Below, one piece after another: positions 27,113 through 34,038 of a DNA stretch of 34,038 nucleotides; position 1 is the stretch's first letter; every line of letters starts with the position of its first letter. The translations under genes and the position numbers were made by a program. Source of the DNA: Mariniblastus sp. (GTDB lineage: Bacteria > Planctomycetota > Planctomycetia > Pirellulales > Pirellulaceae); NCBI GenBank assembly GCA_028823415.1, contig JAPKBL010000054.1, positions 1 to 34,038 on the forward strand. The letters are read 5' to 3'. The notes beneath the pieces were generated by a model. It was not told the DNA's origin. It was given only the letters and a program-made list of their open reading frames with translations, and did no database searches.

Positions 27113-27472
27113 GTGACACCAAAACAGAAGTAATTCTGCCAGGAATACATGGTAGACCTTAATGGCGCGAAAGCGGCGGTTCGTGCTGACTACAGCGCAA
27201 AATCAGCGAACCGCGCTGCGTCTAACTTACTGTCAAAGATAGACATTCAAACTGAAATTCAGACACTGAGGGAAGCCCAAGAGAAGGGAACTCAGGTCAC
27301 CGCCGACTGGGTTTTGAAGCAATTGCGAGAACTAGCTCTCAACGCTTGTGATTCGATAAAAGTCTCGGCTCTGGACAAGATTGCCAAACATCTTGGGATG
27401 TATGACGCCCCTGCTCCCGTTCATAGTGAAAGCCAACCCCAAGTAGTGCTTTACTGGCCTGATAATGGCTGA
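27113..27472 (+). pseudogene. Phage terminase small subunit, interrupted by an early stop codon
   Basis: A GTG at 27113 with AAGGA nine bases upstream opens MTPKQK, then TAA at 27131-27133, then FCQEYMVDLNGAKAAVRADY and SAKSANRAASNLLSKIDIQT. This is the N-terminal text of Terminase_2-type small subunits (MTPKQxxFCQEYLVDLNATQAA is the usual pattern), which bind phage DNA ends and hand them to the large packaging subunit. The remainder, including VTADWVLKQLRELALNA and ALDKIAKHLGMYD, is intact to a normal stop, with the ribosome site matching the GTG rather than the internal ATG 27149. So one base change (for example TTA to TAA) has broken it. Restart at ATG 27149 would give 107 residues lacking the first helix. 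No large subunit or other phage gene follows. Confidence 0.75.
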
Positions 27473-28064
27473 GACTAGTCGTTAATTCAGGGGCGAAATA
27501 TGAGGCAGCTTTGGGGCGTATTCGCGCTCACTGTTTGAGAACTTATATATCTTCTTTTTGAGGCGGTTCTTATTGAGACCGTTAACCATTAAGTGTTGGT
27601 GGTTACTGTGGTTAGTCTGATTAGTCATTTCCCCTCACTCTAGAAAAAGTTTCTTTATTAGATGGAGAAGCTTTTGTGTTTGATGGATAGTCATCCACAT
27701 GGAGAGTAGTTCGTTGAGCTGTTGTTCGGCTGGGGGCACGTTAGGGGGCACTAATGTAGGTGGTTGATTGTCACTTAGTTTTATTCGTCTGAAGTGTCGC
27801 TGTGCAGACACACTGGGTATGTAACGCACCCATTATCCATACGCTCCGCGTTTTCAAACCAGGTGATCACGAGCAGGCGAGACGCCAGCCAATTCCTGAA
27901 AAATCCCCAACCCTCGGCAAACTGTCATGTTATTTGCAAGTTGGAAAAATGGACCGGCGAATCGAAAAAAGAAATCAGATTTTCAGGTATCCTAACCAAT
28001 CCTGGCAATGGAACCGTTTGGCCAAACGCGGGAAGCAATATGGAATGAGATGGCGCGATAGAGA
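27473..28064. other. Gap after the terminase remnant, no convincing gene
   Basis: A minus-strand GTG frame at 27635-27829 ends with a helical-looking EQQLNELLSMWMTIHQTQKL tail, but no family is recognised and the frame may be chance or the end of a lost gene. The plus-strand frames at 27794-28122 disagree with one another and overlap the sulfatase pseudogene. No terminase large subunit, portal or integrase text was found. Confidence 0.3.
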
Positions 28065-28445
28065 CTACTTAACACCAACCACGACGCCCCTGATGCTTCC
28101 CCATTTTTCCACCGGTAGGTAAGCCGAGATCAAGTATCCAAAATGCGTATAGTTACGGAAATTGTACTTCCCGGTCATGATGTCAACCCGCGACGACATT
28201 CAAATCGTTGTTGAATAACAGCGACCGAACTTCAAACCTTGCCGGGCAAGATCGTCAATGTTCGGCGTTTTGTAGTCTTCGGCGCTGTAGTAACCAAAAG
28301 CTTCCCAGTTCACATCATCCGCCATGATTTAAATAATGTTTGGCTGACGTTTAGTTGATTCAGATTCGTCCGTCGAAGCGGTTGAAACAATTGCAAACGA
28401 TAGACTCAGAGTGAGCAGAATTGCTATCTTCCATTTGTGTTTCAT
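28065..28445 (-). pseudogene. Sulfatase N-terminal remnant with TAA and a TGA at the catalytic Cys codon
   Basis: The frame from the ATG at 28445 keeps step for 127 codons despite two stops. A signal-like MKHKWKIAILLTLSLSFAIV is followed by QPNII, TAA (codon 39), IMADDVNWEAFGYYSAEDYK, TPNIDDLARQGLKFGRCYST, TI, TGA (codon 82), MSSRVDIMTGKYNFRNYTHF, then unrelated text to a stop at 28065. Typical relatives read PNIILIMADD and TPICTPSRVMIMTGKYNFRN, so TAA replaces Leu and TGA replaces the Cys that becomes formylglycine. The CxPSR Pro is also Ser. About three quarters of the gene is missing. The protein would have been an exported S1 sulfatase. It is clearly dead unless both stops are recoded. 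Confidence 0.85.
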
Positions 28446-28635
28446 AAAAAACTCTCCACCAAATTATCATGGACAAAACATTTACGAGAATTGTCTGACA
28501 TTAACAATCACGACATTTAATCCTAAACCAAAGCGTGAACGAGGATCCCCCGACGCTATTCTCGGGCTAAGATTCCGCGCGCCGCTATTTGACTAAGCAG
28601 GCGCAGATTCAAATCGAGCGCGGCGTTGTGACTTG

Positions 28636-29670
28636 CTATTGTTCTTTTCGAAGTGTCTCGAACTCTTGGTAACTGTTCCATGCGATGCGCTGCAAATCTG
28701 CGAGATCCTTTGGGGAAAACGTCTTGGTGATCGGCTTTCCATCGCGATCTTTGTCCTTATCTTTCTGGCCGTCTTTTTCCAGAAAGCGAATGTCCGTGAC
28801 TGAATTGACGGGCAACCCAACTGGGCTTCGGTTAAATATGGCAGCGTAAACCGAACAAGCAGTCAAATACGCCATTGTTTGATTGAGATGAGCATCGTTT
28901 ACGAATCGAAGTGAGAGGTCCGGACGTTCCGTTTGACAACGCAACCCAGCCAATGACATCGAAGCGACTTTGGATTTGGTCGAGTTTGCAAGTCGGGCAA
29001 TGTTTTTTACCTTGTCCATGATCGGTGCCGAATCTGGTTTGGTTGTTAATGGCTGAGCATTTTGTGTTGTCGGCGTTGTCTCGTAAAGAACCACGCGAGC
29101 ACCTTGCGCCTTGGCAAGCTTTGCGAACTTGGGCGCAAACTGGGCGTACAACGTCTCCTTGGCGTTGGGCGCTACGTCAATGTCATCGCGGTACGACTGA
29201 AGTACAATCACATCCCATTTTGTTCGAGACATGTTTCCTGCATCCAACTCGGCCAACAGTTTTTCTTGACGACCAAGTGCTCCCCGGAAATGCTTCCCCT
29301 CAGGGTTCTTTCCCATCGATTCCCTGATTCTGGCGATGGTCGCAAGTTGTTCTTCTCTGGTAAGCGAATGCTGTCTCACAATATTTTGCGTACCAAAACT
29401 CCAATGGTTGACCAATCGTTGTCCGCCGTAAATCACCGTCGTCGGATTGAAAATCAAATTTGGATCGGCGGCTTCTGCCATTTGCTTGATCACGTTGGCA
29501 AGGCTGTGTCGAGCCGTATAGCTGTTACCAATGAACAGAACATTAAGAGTGTTTTTCTCGTTGGTTTCGGAATCTGATTTCGCGGAATTCTGCCCAGTCG
29601 CAGTACGACCAACAGATATCAGCATGACGATTAGAAACAAAACTTGGAAACGACGGATTGCGTGTGGCAT
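28636..29670 (-). CDS. Exported SGNH/GDSL-like hydrolase
   Basis: The product has 344 residues with signal peptide MPHAIRRFQVLFLIVMLISV. Block I reads LNVLFIGNSYTARHSL with the candidate nucleophile Ser50. VIYGGQRL supplies a Gly in the region of block II. DVIVLQSYRDD is in the place of block III. VNDAHLNQTMAYLTA carries Asp259 and His261, the block V acid/base pair. SGNH hydrolases act as esterases or polysaccharide deacetylases, and a role in removing ester groups from polysaccharide would fit the neighbouring sulfatase remnants and GH8 enzyme, but that is inference. The C-terminus has a Lys/Asp-rich DGQKDKDKDRDGKP segment. It is a single gene with no operon partner visible. Confidence 0.82.
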   Translation of the reverse strand: MPHAIRRFQVLFLIVMLISVGRTATGQNSAKSDSETNEKNTLNVLFIGNSYTARHSLANVIKQMAEAADPNLIFNPTTVIYGGQRLVNHWSFGTQNIVRQHSLTREEQLATIARIRESMGKNPEGKHFRGALGRQEKLLAELDAGNMSRTKWDVIVLQSYRDDIDVAPNAKETLYAQFAPKFAKLAKAQGARVVLYETTPTTQNAQPLTTKPDSAPIMDKVKNIARLANSTKSKVASMSLAGLRCQTERPDLSLRFVNDAHLNQTMAYLTACSVYAAIFNRSPVGLPVNSVTDIRFLEKDGQKDKDKDRDGKPITKTFSPKDLADLQRIAWNSYQEFETLRKEQ

Positions 29671-29801
29671 TTATGGCTCGTCGGTTTGGCAAAAGGTGGC
29701 GGCTGATCGAAGAATTGACCAACAACATGTTAACTGATAATTCGTCGTCCGTTAGTTCCGGGTTAGCTGAACTACCCAATCGCTTTGATCCGTCAGTTGG
29801 T

Positions 29802-30142
29802 TTATTTCCTCGCGTTCTGGCTGTGTGTTAATTTCATTGAAAACTCATCCAGATACAGCTGCCCCTCAAGATCATTAGGTTTCGGTACTCCTGGAGAGGG
29901 TTCTCTACTTGACTTGCCATCCACTTGATTCTCATTCCCAGTTGATTCAGGAAGCCGTCCCTGTTTACTTCCGTCTGATTGGGCAGTAGTGGAATCGTCA
30001 CCGCTGCTGGGTTTTTGAAAGGGGACTCCAAGCCTTTTTTGGATGCGGTGTCTACCAATAACTCGTTTATTTCTGTGAGCCTTTCATCTGCCAATTCCTT
30101 ATGGGGTGAGATGGGTGGGGGCCGCGGTTTCGAGAATGTCAA
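29802..30142 (-). pseudogene. Possible decayed hydrophilic protein, two frames
   Basis: No ATG opens this stretch. One minus frame from a TTG at 30142 reads HKELADERLTEINELLVDTA then SKKGLESPFKNP. From there a second frame, SSGDDSTTAQSDGSKQGRLP then GVPKPNDLEGQLYLDEFSMK, reads to a stop at 29802. A one-base shift near 30020 would join them into a charged, Ser/Pro/Gly-rich protein tail. The family is unknown and the evidence is only the plausibility of the text. It overlaps the 5' end of the truncated sulfatase on the other strand. Confidence 0.25.
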
Positions 30143-30501
30143 AAACTCTTTTTTTGATGGTTTTTTCGGCAGGCTTGGCGGAAGCGTACGTTAAGGCTAG
30201 CGGCCTGTTTATTGTTTCCGAAGACATTAGCGGGCAGCTTGGATCTTATGGTGACGCTCACGTGCATACGCCCCGATTTGATCGGTTTGCGGCGACGGGC
30301 GTTCGTTATACCCTCGGCTACGTACCGGATTCGGTGTGCTCGCCGTCCCGAGCAGTATTCTTGACGGGGATTTATACACGGCAAGCCAGCCACATTGGTT
30401 TAGCAACCCATAAGTTTGCGATGTACAAAGATTTTTATGCGATGCTGGCGTTTGAGAATCTAGGGAAAACATTCCGCCGTTGGAGCATGAAAATTGGCTG
30501 A
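30136..30501 (+). pseudogene. Truncated sulfatase, N-terminal part only
   Basis: The frame from ATG 30136 (or GTG 30106) gives about 121 residues, where S1 sulfatases have about 450-550. It starts with signal-like MSKTLFLMVFSAGLAEAYV, then LFIVSEDISGQLGSYGDAHV, HTPRFDRFAATGVRY, the intact formylglycine motif CSPSR in SVCSPSRAVFLTGIYTRQ, and IGLATHKFAMYKDF. The SED in place of DD is usual in one S1 subgroup. After about 30430 the similarity ends. The frame closes at 30501, and another frame (PPLEHENWLIGLLANERG) continues to about 30576. All of the C-terminal metal and substrate regions are lost. The gene is probably non-functional. Confidence 0.75.
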
Positions 30502-30713
30502 TCGGACTGCTTGCCAATGAAAGAGGACCACGGTTTCACATCTTTTTTTTGATTTATGTTTGTAACTTTATGTAATGCAAGTGTGTTTCCTTGTCTAGAC
30601 AGTTCCCTTTCCTAAGATGCATCTAGTTAACCATCCCGAAGTCTCCCTGATCCCGTTCGATTTCCGACTACGTTTAGATTAGTTGCCCTTCCTATTATTG
30701 AGGATGATTTATC

Positions 30714-32021
30714 ATGCGCCTCCGCCTTGTTGTTTTATCGTTTGTCTGGATCATTGTTGTGTGCTCAATCCATGCGGCCTACGCGCAGAACAATCCGTTT
30801 GGTAGTCATCATGAGAACTACGCCACCGGAACGCTTTTTCCTGATCAATATTCCCAGGGGGAGATCGATGTTTTCGTAAGCGACTATTACGATCAGTGGA
30901 AATCGGATTGGATGCGAACCGACCCAGGGGGAGATGGCTACCGTGTTGTGATGGACGGTTCCGGTCGGACTACTTCGGAATCCCAAGGTTACGGAATGAT
31001 TATTGTTCCGAATATGGCGGGGCACGACACTGCTGCTCAGGAGATTTTCGATGGCCTTTATACTTATTCCCGCGCTCACCCTAGCGAGGGTAATTCGCAA
31101 TTAATGGACTGGGCTCAGCCAGATGCGACTGGAAATAGTAGTGCATTTGATGGCGATGCTGATATTGCATACGGCTTATTGTTGGCCGATAAACAATGGG
31201 GAAGTCGTGGAAGTATTAATTATGCCCAGGAAGCTAAGACGATTATCGAGGCAATCCATACTTCGACCATCGGCCCAGACAGTGACCTTCCAATGTTAGG
31301 CGATTGGATTAATGCGAATGGATCGGGTGCTTATAATCAGTGGTCTACGCGATCGAGTGATTTTATGTATGGTCAATTCAGGGCATTTGGCCAAGCATCT
31401 GGTAATCAAGAGCAATGGGGGGATGTCATTGACGCCACACAAAAAGCCGTGGCTGACATTAATACGGAATTTGGAACTGGATTGATGCCTGATTTCGTAG
31501 TGGTGGATCCTGTTTCCGGCGATGCCTCACCTGCCCCTCCTAATTTTCTAGAAAGCGAACACGATGATGAGTATTGGTACAACGCCGGCCGTACTCCCTG
31601 GCGGTTTGGAGCGGATGCCGTTCTAAATGGCGATACAATTTCACGTGAACAAGCCCAGTTGCTTTCGGAGTTTTTTCAGGCTGCCTCTAACGGAGATCCC
31701 AATCAGATATTAGGAGGCTATGAGTTGGATGGAGACCCTTTAAATACATGGAGCGATTTGTTCTTTATCGCGCCAGTTGGGGTTGCTGCAATGACCGGCA
31801 GCGATGCAGGTGATCAATTGTGGTTGAACAGCATTTTCGACAATGTGAAAGCGTCTCACGTCAATTACTATTCTGACAGTGTAAATTTAAACAGCCTTTT
31901 AGTTATGTCGGGAAACGCGCTCAATCCGATTTCTATTAGCGCAGTACCAGAGCCGGGGAGTCTGTGTTTCTTGTGCTGCGGTGTCGTGCTAGGCGTGCTG
32001 GGAAGACGCCGTCGTGTGTAA
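30714..32021 (+). CDS. Exported glycoside hydrolase family 8 enzyme with PEP-CTERM sorting tail
   Basis: The product has 435 residues with signal peptide MRLRLVVLSFVWIIVVCSIH plus AAYA. GAGG lies ten bases before the ATG. GH8 enzymes are inverting endo-glycanases (cellulase, chitosanase, lichenase, xylanase). RTTSESQGYGMIIVPNMAG holds the likely proton donor Glu89. SSAFDGDADIAYGLLLADKQ holds the acidic cluster Asp146/148/150, and RTPWRFGADAVLNGD is the third family block. Length before the tail is normal for a GH8 domain. The C-terminus AVPEPGSLCFLCCGVVLGVL followed by GRRRRV is a PEP-CTERM motif, a signal for processing by an exosortase and surface or EPS delivery. No exosortase gene is in view. 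Which glycan is cut cannot be decided here. Confidence 0.93.
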   Translation: MRLRLVVLSFVWIIVVCSIHAAYAQNNPFGSHHENYATGTLFPDQYSQGEIDVFVSDYYDQWKSDWMRTDPGGDGYRVVMDGSGRTTSESQGYGMIIVPNMAGHDTAAQEIFDGLYTYSRAHPSEGNSQLMDWAQPDATGNSSAFDGDADIAYGLLLADKQWGSRGSINYAQEAKTIIEAIHTSTIGPDSDLPMLGDWINANGSGAYNQWSTRSSDFMYGQFRAFGQASGNQEQWGDVIDATQKAVADINTEFGTGLMPDFVVVDPVSGDASPAPPNFLESEHDDEYWYNAGRTPWRFGADAVLNGDTISREQAQLLSEFFQAASNGDPNQILGGYELDGDPLNTWSDLFFIAPVGVAAMTGSDAGDQLWLNSIFDNVKASHVNYYSDSVNLNSLLVMSGNALNPISISAVPEPGSLCFLCCGVVLGVLGRRRRV

Positions 32022-32101
32022 CGGATGTCGTCCCACGAACGCGATCATTGATTGAATTAGATTCACCGGCGGAAGTTTCCAGATCGAATACCTCCCAACA
32101 C

Positions 32102-32475
32102 CTAATGTGAGGAACATTCGACGTGGAATAGCTTGTTGTAAATCGTCCGCTCTCGGTCCACCTTTAGTAAGGATAAGGTGTCTAGAAACGTCATGCCTAA
32201 ATAATCGTCTCTAACTTTCGCAACCGCTGTCTTTCCAGCAATATCGATAGAGAGGATGTCAAGTCGAATTGGGTCGCCATTATTTCTGGGAGACGGTTGT
32301 TGACTCGCTACGAAATTCGCAAATTCAGTTACTGACATGACGTGAAGCTCATCCTCGAGATACCCAACAACCTTTGCGTCGGCGTGAAATACCATATGTG
32401 CTTTTCGGCACACGATTCGTACATGCAATCAAAGTATGTCTCAATGGTTGCCTTAATTAGTTTCTCGTCGCTCAT
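32102..32475 (-). pseudogene. NTF2-like (SnoaL / lumazine-binding-2 type) protein, frameshifted
   Basis: ATG 32475 opens MSDEKLIKATIETYFDCMYE then SCAEK. A one-base shift at the A-run GAAAAGC near 32412 moves the reading to AHMVFHADAKVVGYLEDELH, VMSVTEFANFVASQQPSPRN and the family-typical AGKTAVAKVRDDYLGMTFLD then TLSLLKVDRERTIYNKLFHV, ending at 32102. Joined, the two parts make about 124 residues, the normal length of the NTF2-like lumazine-binding group (small cone-shaped proteins, usually of unknown ligand). Without the shift only TTG at 32428 could start it, giving an N-terminus that does not fit. It is either a recent pseudogene or an indel in the sequence. Confidence 0.75.
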
Positions 32476-32740
32476 GCTGTTCAACTCGCAATTGAATTAT
32501 ATGTTTGCATAGATCTATTCACAGAGTGAATTATTAACCGACGGGGTGATGCATGCAATTTCAACGAAAAGACACTGCTTTAAACCTTGAAACGAGTTGC
32601 CAAGGGGGATTCACGAACGAGCGCCTTTTCGTTCATTTCAGCAAAAATCGTTCCCATTAAAGTTAGAATTTTCTTTGAGGGGTTACTAATAAACGTTTCT
32701 TGCCAACGTTATGCGGATGTAACTTAATCGGAGAACGCTT

Positions 32741-33982
32741 ATGAAGATCATTATGCCAAGTTGTATCGCCATTGTGATCGCTGTAATTTTGTTTCAGTTC
32801 GCTGGTAGTAAGAAAGAGCCAAGAAGGCCATCGAAACCATTGCGCCCCGCGAGCTTCCCGACAAAATCAGCAAGTGATGCCTTAACCAAGGCTCACAATG
32901 ATTTTGGATTCAAAATCTATCGAGAAATTCAAAAAGAATCGGAAGAGGGAAATATTTTTATCTCGCCGACCTCGATATCGACAGCATTTGGAATGCTCTA
33001 CAACGGGACGGTCGACCGGGTCCGAACGGAGTTTGAAGATGTTCTTGAATTTAAGGGCTTCACACATAAAAGTTTTAACTCTGCCAATCATTCTTTGATT
33101 TGGAATTTAACAACCACTGATAAATCGGCCGAACTCGATATCGCTAATTCGATTTGGATTAAGAATGACTTCCCAGTTCAACCGGAGTTCATTTCGGCTA
33201 ACGTCGAGAATTTTGACGCAGTGGTTAAGAACGCGCCGTTCAATACTCAAACAGTCAACGATATCAACCAATGGTGTAGTGATAAAACAAAGGGAAAAAT
33301 TACTCATCCTCTTAGTAAACTGACTCCGGATGATGTCATGGTGTTAGTCAATGCTGTGTATTTTAAAGGACTCTGGAAGGATCCCTTCGATAAACGAAAA
33401 ACCCAGCCTCATGAATTCACTTTGGTAAATAACACTCGGGTAAGCGTGCCGCTAATGGCGAGAGAAGGAAGTTATCATTTCGTCGAGAACGGTGATCTTC
33501 AAGCCGTAAGACTGCCATTTGGAAATGGTAATATGGCGATGACGTTTATACTTCCCAAAAAAGGCCTTGCATCTTTTCAGAAGGACATTTCGATGGAATC
33601 GTTTACACGATTGCAAATGGAAATGAGACAACAGGAGATTATGCTTCTCGTTCCTCGTTTCAAATTGCAGATAAAGAAAGACCTTAAGTCGAGTTTAAAA
33701 TCGATGGGAATGACTGAGGCTTTCGACCAAACGATGGGTTTTAGCTCAATTAACCCAAACCTGAAGCTTGGGATCTCGCAGGTTATTCACAATACATTTC
33801 TTGAAGTCAAGGAAGAGGGCGCGGAGGCGGCAGCCGTTACCGTTATTGCACTCGGAACTGAGAGTGCCAGGATTGACGAGAATCCACTGATGAAAATTGA
33901 TCGACCTTTTTTCTGTGCAATCTCAAATATTGAAACTGGCAACATTGTGTTTCTCGGTTCTATTTTCAATCCGTTGGAATAG
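32741..33982 (+). CDS. Exported serpin (serine protease inhibitor) with inhibitory-type hinge
   Basis: The product has 413 residues, the usual serpin length plus a leader. GGAG lies seven bases before the ATG. The N-terminal hydrophobic segment (MKIIMPSCIAIVIAVILFQF) is a signal or anchor. The serpin signatures are NIFISPTSISTAFGMLYNGT, VLVNAVYFKGLWKDPFDKRK, FILPKKGL and DRPFFCAISNIETGNIVFLG. The hinge EEGAEAAAVTVIA (from Glu358, P17) keeps small residues at P12-P10 and Thr at P8, as in inhibitory members. By the usual 17-residue count P1 is Glu374 and P1' Ser375. The loop is about four residues longer than in alpha-1-antitrypsin, so Arg377 is another candidate. It may protect exported enzymes from proteases or block a competitor's protease (inference). 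No Cys-type protease gene adjoins it. Confidence 0.95.
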   Translation: MKIIMPSCIAIVIAVILFQFAGSKKEPRRPSKPLRPASFPTKSASDALTKAHNDFGFKIYREIQKESEEGNIFISPTSISTAFGMLYNGTVDRVRTEFEDVLEFKGFTHKSFNSANHSLIWNLTTTDKSAELDIANSIWIKNDFPVQPEFISANVENFDAVVKNAPFNTQTVNDINQWCSDKTKGKITHPLSKLTPDDVMVLVNAVYFKGLWKDPFDKRKTQPHEFTLVNNTRVSVPLMAREGSYHFVENGDLQAVRLPFGNGNMAMTFILPKKGLASFQKDISMESFTRLQMEMRQQEIMLLVPRFKLQIKKDLKSSLKSMGMTEAFDQTMGFSSINPNLKLGISQVIHNTFLEVKEEGAEAAAVTVIALGTESARIDENPLMKIDRPFFCAISNIETGNIVFLGSIFNPLE

Positions 33983-34038
33983 GAAGTTAGCCAATTGGTA
34001 ATGCGGCAGCAGAGAGAGCTTTTTGAGGGGAGTCTTCT

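Noticed and set aside
28065..28445. Selenocysteine-containing sulfatase
   Set aside because: A TAA in the same frame, the Pro to Ser change in the motif and the missing C-terminal three quarters make recoding very unlikely.
28411..28596. 61-codon plus-strand frame ending NPKPKRERGSPDAILGLRFR
   Set aside because: No start signals, it overlaps the sulfatase pseudogene promoter side, and it looks like non-coding translated by chance.
1..34038. CRISPR array, rRNA operon, insertion sequence or transposase
   Set aside because: No regularly spaced repeats, rRNA-like text, terminal inverted repeats or transposase motifs were seen on either strand.

Overview
The window looks like a chromosomal stretch from a planctomycete (Pirellulales-like). 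Four things support this: two independent sets of the planctomycete-typical secreted families DUF1501, DUF1549/DUF1553 and cytochrome PSCyt1; several sulfatase genes or remnants; a PEP-CTERM secreted glycosidase; and large RND transport genes. Almost every intact product has a signal peptide, so this is mainly an exported and cell-surface inventory. No lineage search could be run, so the assignment rests on gene content.

Layout. 1-982 (-): a secreted HEXXH metallopeptidase cut by the window edge. 1246-10601 (-): a compact four-gene operon read DUF1501 -> IPT/PPC-domain protein -> Big2/DUF1549/DUF1553 haem protein -> PSCyt1/WD40/coiled-coil protein. 10602-12263: a 1.66-kb gap with two palindromes, an orphan terminator-like hairpin and a decayed gene. 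12264-16914 (+): a second module, PSCyt1-DUF1549-DUF1553 followed by an overlapping DUF1501 gene. 16938-19145: a gene graveyard around one small intact membrane protein. 19388-20851 (-): an intact sulfatase. 21383-26468 (+): an RND efflux adaptor and permease pair. 26482-28445: a scar with a terminator, a decayed tRNA-His, a phage terminase small-subunit pseudogene and a sulfatase pseudogene. 28636-29670 (-): an SGNH/GDSL-like hydrolase. 29802-30501: two more broken genes, including a truncated sulfatase. 30714-32021 (+): a GH8 glycosidase with a PEP-CTERM tail. 32102-32475 (-): a frameshifted NTF2-like gene. 32741-33982 (+): a serpin with an inhibitory-type hinge.

How the parts may work together. 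The two DUF1501/DUF1549/DUF1553 modules are the core. Known co-occurrence in Planctomycetes suggests exported, haem-bearing complexes, but their reaction is not established, and a role in surface or polysaccharide chemistry is inference. The RND pair should form an inner-membrane efflux pump; no outer-membrane TolC-like gene is in view. The sulfatase, GH8 and SGNH proteins fit degradation of sulfated or beta-linked polysaccharides.

A striking property is the contrast between long intact genes and dense islands of decay. I found at least nine remnants with in-frame stops, single-base frameshifts or truncations (a tenth, at 26602-26826, is weak). The prophage/tRNA scar and the sulfatase pseudogene whose catalytic Cys codon reads TGA are the clearest. 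The best candidates for something not well described are the 1246-10601 operon, with its cytochrome/propeller/coiled-coil fusion and its CX4CH haem-like motif, and the RND permease with an extra hydrophobic pair between TM2 and TM3.
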